DNA of 64,000 bases from Campylobacter gracilis (lineage in GTDB: Bacteria > Campylobacterota > Campylobacteria > Campylobacterales > Campylobacteraceae), in NCBI RefSeq assembly GCF_018374135.1, contig NZ_JAHAFS010000010.1, forward strand, positions 1 through 64,000, in the 5' to 3' direction. Each line of letters starts with the position of its first letter. The first letter of the stretch is position 1. Of this stretch, positions 1-9,291 are shown in pieces. The notes under the pieces were generated by a model, which was given only the letters and a program-made list of their open reading frames with translations, was not told the origin of the DNA and searched no databases. The translations under genes and the position numbers were made by a program.

Positions 1-1
1 T

Positions 2-241
2 TTATCGTTTGCCCGCATAGTCAAATCGCGCAGCCCCCAAGCTAAACTCGAAGTTGTTTCGATCCACCGCGCCTACGCACGCGTCGCTATCGTAAAGCGC
101 GAGCAGAAATTCCGCCATCTCCTCGCTCGAGTGATAGCGTTTAAAAGCCGCGTCGTAGTCGTAGCCCGCGTCATCCGTCGCCACGGGACCAAAAATTACG
201 CTATGCAGGGTAAAATTTCGCGGCGGAATGAACGAGTTAAA
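2..241 (-). pseudogene. 3' remnant of an oxidoreductase-like gene
   Basis: The frame is open from just below an in-frame TAA at 242-244 to the stop at 2-4. The only ordinary start is GTG at 182-184 (60 aa), but the protein-like sequence continues upstream of it (HSVIFGP before VATDDAGYDYD), so the true N-terminus appears lost. The tail, with YHSSEEM, LYDSD and VDRNNFEF, reminds me of the C-terminal end of short-chain dehydrogenases; this is weak recall, not a firm assignment. It lies about 40 bases downstream of pepT in the same direction. A small intact protein starting at GTG cannot be excluded. Confidence 0.35.
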
Positions 242-280
242 TTAAAATCAAATCTGTGCGCGGAGCAGAAAGCGCCCTAG

Positions 281-1513
281 CTAGGCTCGCGCCGCCGCCA
301 GCGTTATGATCCGCTTAACCACCTCGCTCGCCGCTTTTAAAGAGCCTACGGGCAGGTATTCGTAGATCGAGTGGAAATTATGCCCGCCGGTAAAGAGGTT
401 CGGGCACGGCAGCCCCTTTGCGGAGATGACGGCGCCGTCGTAGCCGCCTCGCATAGGCTTGATCTTGGGCTCGATATTTAGGCTTTTAAAAGCCTGTTTC
501 GCAAAGCGTATCGCCGGCGCGTCGTCGTTTTTCAAAAAGTTATAGACGTTTTTATAGCGGTCGTTTAGCGAAATTTCGATCCGATCGCCCCAGATCGCGC
601 GAAGCCCGTCCGCAGTTTTTTGCAAAAATTCCATGCGCTGCTCGTATCTTTTCTCGTCAAATTCCCTCACATCGATCTTTATGACGGTCTTTGCGCTGTT
701 GCCGCTAAGCTCCTTGATCCAAAAATAGCCCTCCTTGCCCTCTGTGTATTCGGGCGCCTCGCCCGCGGGCAGCAGCGAGATAAACTTATGCGCCAAAAGC
801 AAGGAATTTACGAGCTTGCCCTTGGCGTTCATCGGATGAGCGGACTGGCCTTTGAAGGTAACGACGCAATCGCCCGCATTCCAATTCTCGTAGATAAACT
901 CGCCGATGCCGCAGCAATCAAGGCAGTAGCCGAAGTCCGCGCCTATCTCGCTTACATCCAGCGCCTTTGCGCCCCGCAAGCCCTGCTCCTCGTCCGGCAC
1001 GAAGCAAGCGATTATCTCGCCATGTTTGATCTGCGGATTTTGGACGAAAAATTCCAGCGCATTTACGATTGCAGCGATCGCCGCCTTATCGTCGGCGCCT
1101 AGCAAGCTGGTACCGTCCGTTACGATGATCTCGTCTCCTTTGTAATCTCGCAGCTCCTCATTTTCGCTCTCTTTAAGATAGATCTCTAGCTCTTTATTCA
1201 GGCAGATATCGCCGCCTTCGTATCTTACGATCTGAGCTTTGGTATCATTCGTCTGCTCGGCGCTGGTATCAAGGTGGGCAAAAAACGCTATGCTCGCAGC
1301 GGGCGCGTCTAAATTTGATGGAATTTTAGCGATCAGAATCGACTTCTCGTTAAGGCTGATATTTTTTATGCCTAGCGCTTCTAGCTCGCCTTTTATGAGG
1401 CCTGCTAGCTCAAGCTCTTTGGGGTTTGAGGGCATTATGCCCGCAGCACCCGCGGCTCTATTTGTGGTGGTGTTGATCTTAGTGTAGTTCAAAAACCTCT
1501 GCACGATATCCAT
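281..1513 (-). CDS. pepT: Peptidase T (tripeptide aminopeptidase)
   Basis: A 410-residue cytoplasmic M20B zinc metallopeptidase that removes the N-terminal residue of tripeptides. Visible motifs are FFAHLDT (His80 ligand, Asp82), GADDKAA (Asp141), PDEEQG (Glu175/176) and GGHNFHS near the C-terminus, the usual spacing for PepT. Length matches the family. It is the last gene of a minus-strand run of five, 11 bases after the dicarboxylate carrier, so it is probably co-transcribed with it. In this operon it would finish short-peptide breakdown, consistent with an amino-acid-using, asaccharolytic lifestyle (inference). Confidence 0.95.
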   Translation of the reverse strand: MDIVQRFLNYTKINTTTNRAAGAAGIMPSNPKELELAGLIKGELEALGIKNISLNEKSILIAKIPSNLDAPAASIAFFAHLDTSAEQTNDTKAQIVRYEGGDICLNKELEIYLKESENEELRDYKGDEIIVTDGTSLLGADDKAAIAAIVNALEFFVQNPQIKHGEIIACFVPDEEQGLRGAKALDVSEIGADFGYCLDCCGIGEFIYENWNAGDCVVTFKGQSAHPMNAKGKLVNSLLLAHKFISLLPAGEAPEYTEGKEGYFWIKELSGNSAKTVIKIDVREFDEKRYEQRMEFLQKTADGLRAIWGDRIEISLNDRYKNVYNFLKNDDAPAIRFAKQAFKSLNIEPKIKPMRGGYDGAVISAKGLPCPNLFTGGHNFHSIYEYLPVGSLKAASEVVKRIITLAAARA

Positions 1514-1524
1514 ATTAAGCTCCT

Positions 1525-2871
1525 TTACAAAATGAAAAATGCGATGACGCAGACGGATAGAAACATACCTAGGGCTGTTCTTTTAGCGATCTGAATAGGG
1601 CTTACCATCGCAAGTCCCGCGCAGACTATACATCCGCCCGCGATCGGCGATGCGCTCCTGCCTAGCGCGCCGCTTATCGCAACCGCCATACCGAGCTTAT
1701 CTTGCGCAAACCCTAGCTGGTCCGCATGCACGGTCACCGCGGTGTTAAACGCCATCGCCGCCGCATCTCCCGAGCCCGTTACGACGCCCATAAAAAACGG
1801 AACGAAGGTGCCGCCGAATTTTACGTAGCCCTGCTCGCCCTTCAGCCACTCGATTACGAAATCGATCGCTCCGCACGCGCTAAGACCCGCGACGAAGACG
1901 CCCGCTGCGATGATGATACCCATGATATCGGCATACGCGCTACCCATGCCTTTGAAAAATTCTTTCGTGATCTTTTGAGGGTTGGTCATAGTAATGACGA
2001 TAGTGACGATAGCGCCCAGTAGCATCGCCTCGGCGACGCCCATCTTGGTCCATTTAAGAAAGGAGATCGTGTTGAGCTTGGACGTACCGCCGATGATTAA
2101 GATCACCAAAGGCACTAGCGGCATAAGCGCGTGTAAGACATTTAGCTTCTGAGGCTGCGCGTCCAAATTTGAACCGGCGGCGGAGCTTGCCGCAGTAGAG
2201 ATTGCGCCGCCCTCTCTTTGTGCTAGATAATTCACCCCCTTGGTGTAGTCTTTGCAAACTATCGCCGTTATGCTAATTACGATCAAAACTACGATCAAAG
2301 CGGTAATCGCGCTAGAAAACTGCACGGCAATGACGTCTTGAACCGTGTAGGAAGGATTGTGCGCCTTTACCATATCGGCTACGAATACGTTGTGCGCCGA
2401 GCCTGGGCTCAAAACGCCGCCGAAAGTGCCCGCAAACACCGCCGCACCCGCCATCTCAGGCTTAATGCCCGCAGCCATTAAAAGCGGTATCATCGTAGCG
2501 CCGACCGCAGCGGAGCAGCCCGCAGCGGAGGGGATCGCGATATTTATGAAGTACGTAAGCGCCACGACGATGGGGATCAGCAAAAAGCCCAAATTCCCAA
2601 GCGGCCTGGTAAGCAAGCGGATCAAGGCTCTGTCGCAGCCGGTAAATTTCATCACGAAGGCAAAACCCATACTGGCGCATATCGCCTTAATAAGACCTGC
2701 TTTAGTCATATACGAGGTAAAGGCGCCCAGCCCGTCCAGCGGCTTTAGACAAAGCGCGCACAGCACCAAACCCACGCCGATAAGCACGGTTTTAGTATCC
2801 TTTTTCATGATCAGTAAAGCGACGACTGCGACGATACCCACAAGCGCCAAAAATAGCCTAAAAGTCTGCAC
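1525..2871 (-). CDS. DcuC-type anaerobic C4-dicarboxylate carrier
   Basis: A 448-residue inner-membrane protein with about twelve hydrophobic segments, resembling the DcuC family of fumarate/succinate/aspartate carriers. The first helix directly follows Met1. Small-residue-rich re-entrant-like stretches such as IPSAAGCSAAVGA and GSGDAAAMAFN are typical of the ion transporter superfamily. It sits between pepE and pepT with 11-base gaps. With an alpha-aspartyl dipeptidase beside it, a role in handling aspartate, fumarate or succinate released from peptides is attractive, but the substrate is inferred. Related families carry other organic anions or peptides. Confidence 0.8.
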   Translation of the reverse strand: MQTFRLFLALVGIVAVVALLIMKKDTKTVLIGVGLVLCALCLKPLDGLGAFTSYMTKAGLIKAICASMGFAFVMKFTGCDRALIRLLTRPLGNLGFLLIPIVVALTYFINIAIPSAAGCSAAVGATMIPLLMAAGIKPEMAGAAVFAGTFGGVLSPGSAHNVFVADMVKAHNPSYTVQDVIAVQFSSAITALIVVLIVISITAIVCKDYTKGVNYLAQREGGAISTAASSAAGSNLDAQPQKLNVLHALMPLVPLVILIIGGTSKLNTISFLKWTKMGVAEAMLLGAIVTIVITMTNPQKITKEFFKGMGSAYADIMGIIIAAGVFVAGLSACGAIDFVIEWLKGEQGYVKFGGTFVPFFMGVVTGSGDAAAMAFNTAVTVHADQLGFAQDKLGMAVAISGALGRSASPIAGGCIVCAGLAMVSPIQIAKRTALGMFLSVCVIAFFIL

Positions 2872-2882
2872 GATAACTCCTT

Positions 2883-3581
2883 TTAAATTTTGAATTTACT
2901 TCCCACGGCGATGCGCGAGATCTCTTTTTTGTACTCGAATTTCAGCACGTCCGCATGCCCCATCACCTCGCACTCGTTTCCGTTTATCAAAAACGCGCTA
3001 CCCTCGGGCATAGCATAGACGCTGTCGTTTTGATTGACGATCAAAAACTCCTCCAGCCGCTCCTCCCTGCTCTCGCCGTTGTGGTTTGAAATTTTACCGC
3101 TTATGAAGTGCGGATTGATCTGATACGGAAAGATCCCCAAAGCTACCGGCGAGGGCGGAAAGACGATCGGCATGTCGTTGGTAGTCATCATTGTCTTGCC
3201 CGCGACGTTTGAGCCCGCAGACCAGCCGAAATACGGCGTACCGCTATCCACGGCGTCTTTGATCGCACCCAAAAGATCAAATTTATAAAGCTCATTTAGC
3301 AGCACGAAGGTATTGCCGCCACCGATGCAGATCGATTTGGCATTTCTAACGGCGGCTTTCATATCGGCGAATCGATGGATCGATCTGATATTGCTATTCT
3401 CCAAGCAGTCTGCGACCTTCTGCTCGTATTGATCGCTTGTGCGCCTAACGCCCGCAAACGGAATGAATAAAATTTCATCCTCCCAAAGACCTCCTAAAAA
3501 TTCCTTGACCCACCCCTTGCAGTGGTTCAGATAGCCGCTGTCTTTGTAACTAGAAGCGCTTAGAAGCAGTGCTCTTTTCAT
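2883..3581 (-). CDS. pepE: Alpha-aspartyl dipeptidase (peptidase E)
   Basis: A 232-residue serine peptidase of family S51 that hydrolyses dipeptides with N-terminal aspartate. The nucleophile Ser121 sits in GWSAGSN; Asp136 (TTNDMPI) and His158 (NPHFIS) complete the expected active-site set, each one residue later than in the E. coli enzyme as I recall it. The GGGNT stretch (88-91) is also conserved. It is cytoplasmic with no signal peptide. It lies in the five-gene operon, 11 bases from both neighbours. Release of aspartate fits the adjacent dicarboxylate carrier. Confidence 0.95.
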   Translation of the reverse strand: MKRALLLSASSYKDSGYLNHCKGWVKEFLGGLWEDEILFIPFAGVRRTSDQYEQKVADCLENSNIRSIHRFADMKAAVRNAKSICIGGGNTFVLLNELYKFDLLGAIKDAVDSGTPYFGWSAGSNVAGKTMMTTNDMPIVFPPSPVALGIFPYQINPHFISGKISNHNGESREERLEEFLIVNQNDSVYAMPEGSAFLINGNECEVMGHADVLKFEYKKEISRIAVGSKFKI

Positions 3582-3591
3582 CTCATCTCCT

Positions 3592-4908
3592 TTAAACTTT
3601 GCCGTTTAGCTTATACGCGCAGCGCAGATACACGTCCACCCCCGCAAGCAGCGAGTCTTCGTCGAAGTCAAATTTGGCGTTGTGATGCCCCGCTGCAAGC
3701 GTCGTGCCGATCATCAGATATCCGCTTTTGCCGCCCGCATCTTGCACCGAGCGCATAAAATGCGCGAAGTCCTCGCACGCTCCGAAGTTTAGCTCCCTTA
3801 CGATTTTATCATCGTCGATAAACGGCGATGCCTTCGCCGCATCTTCGTAAAGCTGCGTGGTAGCCTCGTCGCTATCGCCGCCCGCGGTGCCGCCCGTAAC
3901 CTGCACGTCGTAGCTGACGCCGTAAATTTTAGAAACGCCCTCCACTATGTCCATGCATTTAGCCTTCATAAACTCATTCAGCTCCGTGCTTTCGCCGCGC
4001 GTCTCGCACGCAAGGTAGCCGTTAGGCGCGATGACGTTGCGTCCTTCGCCCGCGCGCAGCACGCCTACGTTGATACGCGTGACGCCGCCTGCGTGCCTGG
4101 TTATGCCGTGCATATCAAGCGCCATCTCAGCTGCGGCGAGCAGGGCATTGGCTCCATTTTGCGGCGCGCCCGCGGCGTGAGCGGACTTGCCTTTTAAGCT
4201 TATGTCAAATTTAGTGGTCGCAAGTAGCTTTTTGGTACCGCAGATGATACCTCTCATCGTGTTTGCCTGAAAGCCGATATGACCGCCCAGCAGATAATCC
4301 ACGCCCTTGGTAACTCCCGCAGCCTCCATACCTACGGCGCCTCTGGTGCCCTCCTCGGCGGTTTGGAATATAAATCTAAATTTACCGCTAAAATCGTCTA
4401 AGTTTTGCGCGATCAGCTTCGCTAAAGCAAGCCCCATCGTGATATGCCCGTCGTGCCCGCACGCGTGCGTAATGCCGCTAATGTCGGAGCGAAAGCCCTC
4501 CTTAAAAGGGCGGTGATCCGCGTCCGTGCTCTCTGTCACGTCCACGCCGTCTATGTCAAATCTAAAAGCGACCGTTTTGCCCGCGCGCCCCGTGTCTATT
4601 TCGGCCACGAGACCCGTTAGCCCGTCCTCCATCGCATCAAGAAATTTTATCTGATCTGCGTTTAGCAGCCCTTCGGCGCGCTGCTTCGCCTTCTCGCAGG
4701 CATCCTTGCTACCTACGCCCTGCCTCGCTTCGGCTTTCACCACCTCGCGACCGAGCTTTATCTCATAGCCCAAGCGCTGCATACGATCTGCAATAACCGC
4801 GGTCGTAAAAAAGGTAAACCAGCCCGTCTCGGGATGCGAGTGAAAAAACCTGCGATCCCCGATCATCTCGCTTTTTAGCGCCTCTACTTTTTGTGCAATA
4901 GCATCCAT
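3592..4908 (-). CDS. M20 amidohydrolase, AbgA-like
   Basis: A 438-residue M20D-type metallo-amidohydrolase. HACGHDGH (148-155) and AEEGTRGA (184-191) carry the metal ligands and catalytic glutamate, and FHSHPETGW near the N-terminus is the family opening. It most resembles the A subunit of p-aminobenzoyl-glutamate hydrolase, because of the long segment between the opening motif and the FRFDIDGVD strand. An AbgB partner is not in this window. General N-acyl-amino-acid or peptide amidohydrolase activity is equally possible. It is the second gene of the operon. Confidence 0.8.
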   Translation of the reverse strand: MDAIAQKVEALKSEMIGDRRFFHSHPETGWFTFFTTAVIADRMQRLGYEIKLGREVVKAEARQGVGSKDACEKAKQRAEGLLNADQIKFLDAMEDGLTGLVAEIDTGRAGKTVAFRFDIDGVDVTESTDADHRPFKEGFRSDISGITHACGHDGHITMGLALAKLIAQNLDDFSGKFRFIFQTAEEGTRGAVGMEAAGVTKGVDYLLGGHIGFQANTMRGIICGTKKLLATTKFDISLKGKSAHAAGAPQNGANALLAAAEMALDMHGITRHAGGVTRINVGVLRAGEGRNVIAPNGYLACETRGESTELNEFMKAKCMDIVEGVSKIYGVSYDVQVTGGTAGGDSDEATTQLYEDAAKASPFIDDDKIVRELNFGACEDFAHFMRSVQDAGGKSGYLMIGTTLAAGHHNAKFDFDEDSLLAGVDVYLRCAYKLNGKV

Positions 4909-4918
4909 ATTCTCTCCT

Positions 4919-6157
4919 TTATTTTTTAGCTAAGCTTAACATCGCCGCGGCTAGAACCTTCGTAGCGGCAAACGCGTCGTCCCAGTTTATGCTTTCATTT
5001 ACGTTGTGGCTGATACCGTCCTTACACGGCACGAAAAGCATCCCCACGCGATCCGCAAGCTCCGTCATATTCATCGCGTCATGTCCCGCGCCGCTAGGAA
5101 GTCTTAGGCTTGGAATTTTAAGCTCGCCGGCACAGCTCTCAAGCAGAGCTATCATCTCTTCGTTTAGCTTTACAGGGCGATCCTTGATGAGATTTTTTAG
5201 TTCAAATCCGCACCCTCTGCGAGCGCAAATTTCATCTATCGCGGCGCAAATTTTATCGTCCGCCGCCCTAAGCGCTTCCTCATCGATATCGCGTATATCA
5301 AGACCTAGCGTGCAGGAGCCCGGGATTACGTTTAGCACGCCGGGTAGCGCATTTGCATAGCCCGTCGTCGCGACCGTGGTTTTGCCCTCCTTTGCGATCC
5401 TTTCCGCGCTTAAAACGATCTCGCTAGCGCAAGCCAGGGCGTCGCAGCGCATATCCATCGGCGTAGCGCCGCTGTGATCGGCTCTACCCTCGATCCGCAG
5501 CTCGTATCGCACGGGTGCGGCGATACCCGTGACGACGCCTACGGGGATATCGCGTCGCTGCAATACCGGCCCCTGCTCGATATGAAGCTCGATATAGCTA
5601 TGAAAGCTAGATTTTGGTAGGATGCAGCTTTTTAAATTTGCGGGATTTAGCCCGAAATCCTCCATGGCGTCAAACAGAGAAATTCCGTCTTTATCCTTTA
5701 GCTCGCCCAGCCGCTTTTGCGATAGCTTGCCGCTAATTATCTTGCTGCCTACGGTAGCCATTTTAAAGCGGCTTGATTCCTCACAAACAAAGACGATGAG
5801 CTCCAGCGGTCGTGCAAGCTTTTCGCCGCTATCTCGCACTGCGCGGATCGCCTCCAAAGCGGCCATGACGCCTAGCGTGCCGTCGTAAAAGCCGCCCTGC
5901 GGCACGCTATCGATATGCGAACCCGCGCTGACGGGCGGCAGATCGGGATTGCTGACGCCGCTAAATTTAGCGAAAATATTGCCCGTATCGTCGATTTTGA
6001 TCTTGAAATTTTCTTTTTGAAGTAGCGATATGAGGAAGTCGCGCGCCTCTTTATCCTCGCGCGAAAATGCAAGCCGCGTAAGCCCGCCGCCCGCCAAAGC
6101 CCCAAAGCGGCTTATCTGCTCAAACTCGCTTTTAAAGCGCTGTATGTTTATGTCCAT
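4919..6157 (-). CDS. N-carbamoyl-amino-acid hydrolase / allantoate amidohydrolase family
   Basis: A 412-residue M20C metalloenzyme. Ligands and catalytic residues are visible at SHIDSV (His81), YDGTLGV (Asp92) and CEESSRF (Glu126/127), with the dimerisation-domain motif ELHIEQGPVL and ADHSGATPMDMR. The family removes carbamoyl or ureido groups from N-carbamoyl amino acids, allantoate or ureidoglycolate; sequence alone does not settle which. It is the first gene of the operon. The 237 bases upstream are AT-rich and probably hold the promoter, and GGGG precedes the ATG. Confidence 0.82.
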   Translation of the reverse strand: MDINIQRFKSEFEQISRFGALAGGGLTRLAFSREDKEARDFLISLLQKENFKIKIDDTGNIFAKFSGVSNPDLPPVSAGSHIDSVPQGGFYDGTLGVMAALEAIRAVRDSGEKLARPLELIVFVCEESSRFKMATVGSKIISGKLSQKRLGELKDKDGISLFDAMEDFGLNPANLKSCILPKSSFHSYIELHIEQGPVLQRRDIPVGVVTGIAAPVRYELRIEGRADHSGATPMDMRCDALACASEIVLSAERIAKEGKTTVATTGYANALPGVLNVIPGSCTLGLDIRDIDEEALRAADDKICAAIDEICARRGCGFELKNLIKDRPVKLNEEMIALLESCAGELKIPSLRLPSGAGHDAMNMTELADRVGMLFVPCKDGISHNVNESINWDDAFAATKVLAAAMLSLAKK

Positions 6158-6360
6158 AAATTCCCCTTTTCTTAAAAAATTTATGAATACGGCATTTTAA
6201 TATTAAATTTATATAACAAAGCTGAAATTTGCCTATCGCGGCGGCAAATAGGGCGCTAAAACGGCGCGAGCAGAGCTGTTTTAAAAATAGCGCTTAAATT
6301 TCATTTTGCCTTTTGGGCTTTAAAATCTCGACGAGCCCGCTTAACTTCAGACTAAACGGA

Positions 6361-6366
6361 TATAAT
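6361..6366 (+). promoter_or_regulatory. Sigma-70 -10 box
   Basis: TATAAT 29 bases upstream of the ATG at 6395, with a GAGGAGC-AAGG ribosome-binding region between them. There is no obvious -35, as is usual in Campylobacter. It suggests the interrupted gene downstream is still transcribed. Confidence 0.6.
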
Positions 6367-6394
6367 TATCGCAAAAATTTAATGAGGAGCAAGG

Positions 6395-7342
6395 ATGGAA
6401 CAGGGCTCGCTAGAGGGGCTTTATGAAAAGCTAAATGGGCTTAAAAGCGTGATAGATAAGGAGGAGTGTCTGTTTGACGCAATAAGAGACGCCGTAGAAG
6501 CGGAAAATTTCGAATTTGCCGCGCAAATTTGCGACTTTGTGCTAAACGACGATTTTGAAAAATTCGGCGCGTTTTTAAGAACCAGAGCGCTCTTATGGCT
6601 CACGAACTACATCGCGCAAAATTTAAAAGAAAGCGAATACCCAAATTTCGACGACTTTACGGACTGCCTGTGGAAATTTAAATGAATAGTCTCGGGCGTC
6701 GCCAAAAGCTCTATAATCGAAAAGGAGCTCATAGACGAGGCAAACGAAGCGATGCTGTTTTACTACGAGCGCATGGAGCTCTCGCTGGCCTCATACTACA
6801 AGGCTTTGATGAATCAAAACATCGACATGGGCGATGCTAGAGAGGCGAAGGCGAACTACGAGCTGTGGAAAAAGCTCGCCAAAGACGATATGGCCGACTG
6901 CGAGGCGTGCGAAGCAAGCGATGAGATCGCGTATCTGTGCTTTGTCGGCGAGCATGCAGCGGCGCTGGAGCTTGCCGAGCCGATACTTTTTAGCATGATT
7001 AAAACAGGCAAGATAGAAGAGGCGAAAACCCTGCTACCCAAGGCCGCGGCGACGATCGAGTCAAATCCTCGCGTGATAAATCAGATCGCGCCGCTAATCG
7101 AGATCGCCGTTAGGCTGGATGAGCGCGAGACGGCGTTAAGCTTAGCTCGCAAGCACTCGCACGCCATACTAGATAGCAACGACGATCTAAACGACCTGCG
7201 ATTTTTCATCGCTGTTAGCGCGTTTGGCGATGAGGGCGACTACAAAACGGCTTTGGAGCTGGCGGGCAAATTTGACGCTAGAAATCAAAACTTCTATTAT
7301 GCTGATTATCTAAATAAATTTTACGAGGAATTCGGGGTTTGA
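6395..7342 (+). pseudogene. Helical-repeat-like protein interrupted by in-frame TGA
   Basis: Two open segments, 6395-6685 and the frame after it up to 7342, are in the same frame and separated by one TGA at 6683-6685. Sequence after the stop (IVSGVAKSSIIEKELIDEANE) continues helical, acidic coding-type sequence into the next in-frame ATG at 6752. Without the stop it would be a soluble protein of about 315 residues, made of amphipathic helices resembling TPR-like arrays (inference; no family recognised). Promoter and ribosome-binding site are intact. Possible explanations are a recent nonsense mutation, a sequencing error or readthrough; selenocysteine is unlikely because no family context supports it. 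Confidence 0.6.
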
Positions 7343-7914
7343 AATTTGACGGTTTAAAGGCCTAGCGCGCTTTGCCCGCAAAGCAGGACGCCTTTTCCCA
7401 AGCGCGTGCGGCGAGATAGTTTAAAATTTGCGGCTTGATACTACTCACGCTCGCAACGGCGAGCGTGATAAAATTTACGCCGAACGGACGCGAGCGGCTC
7501 GTGCGGTAAATTTATACCGCTTACTCGCGCACGGCGGTAACCGGTCGCCGAAATAGATGATAGAGCGCGCAATACTAAATTTTAACTGGTCGCTACGTAT
7601 GAAAGAAAAATATCGTGGCGGCGCATACCAGCGCCAAACCGCATGGACAAGAGCAAATATTTGCGGTAGCAAGACTCTTATTCTAAATTTCAATCGCCGC
7701 AGAACGTAAAATTTAAACCGAGCCCGCCGTCAATCTCATCGTAAAATACATAAGCGGCACAATGGCGTATCTAGCACGTCGCCATCTAGATATAGCGGTA
7801 AATTTAATAGCAAAATTTAAAGCGCGGCGCAATAAAATTTTAAAACAAAATTTCAAGTAGCTTTTTAAATGAAAAATTTAAAGCGGAATCTTAAATTTAG
7901 AATTTCAAATAAAT
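7343..7914. other. Spacer without recognisable gene
   Basis: About 570 bases between convergent genes. Short frames here look non-coding. A perfect 10-bp hairpin at 7445-7454/7459-7468 (stem TCACGCTCGC, loop AACG) could terminate the upstream plus-strand gene, although no strong T-run follows. The right half is rich in AAATTT words. Confidence 0.5.
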
Positions 7915-7952
7915 TTTAAAATTCCAAGAGTATCATCCCTTGGAATTTTAAA
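7915..7952 (-). terminator. accBC terminator hairpin
   Basis: A perfect 14-bp inverted repeat (7915-7928 with 7939-7952; half-site TTTAAAATTCCAAG, loop 10 bases) begins 1 base after the accC stop codon on the transcribed strand and is followed by an A/T-rich stretch. It is a convincing intrinsic terminator for accB-accC. Confidence 0.75.
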
Positions 7953-7953
7953 T

Positions 7954-9291
7954 TCAGTGCTTGGCTAGGTAATTTGTGTCGTAGTTATTATCCACGAAAT
8001 CGGGGTTGTTCATCATCCTAAGATGAAAATCGCGCGTCGATTTTATACCGCCGATGATGAGCTCGTCTAGCGCGACCTTCATCTTTGCGATCGCACGCGC
8101 GCGGTCCTTGTCGTAGACGATGAGCTTGCCGATCATACTGTCGTAGTAAGGCGGCACCGAGTAGCCCTCATAAACGTGGCTATCCATTCGCACATTTCTG
8201 CCGCCTGGGGCGACGTATTTGGTGATTTTGCCAGGATTTGGCATAAAGCTTTTGGAGTCCTCAGCGGTGATGCGGCACTCAAGCGCATGCCCGCTAAATT
8301 TTATCTCGCTTTGAGGTAGCAGCTTCTCGCCCTGCGCGATACGGATCATCCACTCGATCAGATCGAGCCCGCTTCGCATCTCGCTTACGGTGTGTTCGAC
8401 CTGCAGGCGGGTATTCATCTCGATGAAATAGAATTTCTTGTCCTTGCTATCGTATAAAAACTCAAACGTTCCCGCGCTTGCGTATCCGATCGCCTTAGCG
8501 GCGCGAACCGCCGTTTCGTGCAGGCTTTTTCGCGTCGGCTCATCTAAGATTACGGCCGGGCTCTCTTCGATTAGCTTTTGATGGCGGCGCTGCATCGAGC
8601 AGTCGCGCTCGCCGATATGCACGACATGTCCGTGCTCATCGCCCAAGACCTGAACCTCGATATGGCGGGGGTTTGTGATATATTTTTCCATATACATCGT
8701 GCCGTCGCCGAATGCACTCATCGCTTCGCTCTCTGCCGACCAAAAGAGCTTTTCGATATCCTCTTCGCGCTCGACCACGCGCATTCCGCGCCCGCCACCG
8801 CCAGCTGCGGCTTTAATGATGACCGGATAGCCGATTTCGGCGGCTAGCTTGCGTGCCTCTTCGACGCTTGCGATCGCGCCGTCGCTGCCAGGCACTACAG
8901 GGATGCCCGCGCGCATCATCACTTGCTTAGCCTTGCTCTTATCGCTCATTAAAGTCATCGCCTCGACGCTTGGACCGATAAATTTAATGCCGTGCTTGGC
9001 GCAAATTTCGACAAAATTTTGGCTCTCGCTTAAAAAGCCGTATCCCGGAAATATCGCGTCGGCTTCGGTTAGCTCGCAGGCTGTGATGATCGCGGGGATA
9101 TTTAGGTAACTATCGCTACTGCGTGGTCCGCCTATACAGACCGACGCGTCGGCGTATTTGACGTAAAGCGCGTCCTGATCGGCGGTAGAGTGCACGACGA
9201 TGGCTTGCTTGCCCATCTCTTGGATCGTGCGAAGCGCGCGCAGAGCGATTTCGCCGCGATTTGCGATTAGAATTTTTTTAAGCTCCCTCAT
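7954..9291 (-). CDS. accC: Biotin carboxylase subunit of acetyl-CoA carboxylase
   Basis: A 445-residue ATP-grasp enzyme that carboxylates the biotin carried by AccB, the first step of malonyl-CoA formation for fatty acid synthesis. The N-terminus KKILIANRGEIALRALRT, the glycine-rich ATP loop AAGGGGRGMR and the catalytic stretch EMNTRLQVEHTVSE are all present, and length is normal. Its ATG overlaps the accB stop by 4 bases, implying translational coupling. A terminator hairpin follows directly. Confidence 0.97.
   Translation of the reverse strand: MRELKKILIANRGEIALRALRTIQEMGKQAIVVHSTADQDALYVKYADASVCIGGPRSSDSYLNIPAIITACELTEADAIFPGYGFLSESQNFVEICAKHGIKFIGPSVEAMTLMSDKSKAKQVMMRAGIPVVPGSDGAIASVEEARKLAAEIGYPVIIKAAAGGGGRGMRVVEREEDIEKLFWSAESEAMSAFGDGTMYMEKYITNPRHIEVQVLGDEHGHVVHIGERDCSMQRRHQKLIEESPAVILDEPTRKSLHETAVRAAKAIGYASAGTFEFLYDSKDKKFYFIEMNTRLQVEHTVSEMRSGLDLIEWMIRIAQGEKLLPQSEIKFSGHALECRITAEDSKSFMPNPGKITKYVAPGGRNVRMDSHVYEGYSVPPYYDSMIGKLIVYDKDRARAIAKMKVALDELIIGGIKSTRDFHLRMMNNPDFVDNNYDTNYLAKH

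Noticed and set aside
6395..7342. TGA as a sense codon (alternative genetic code)
   Set aside because: Other genes here end in TGA with short overlaps onto the next start (topA, recA, nnrD), so TGA is a normal stop in this genome.
7445..7468. 10-bp hairpin as CRISPR repeat or transposon end
   Set aside because: Single copy; no spacer array or target duplication.
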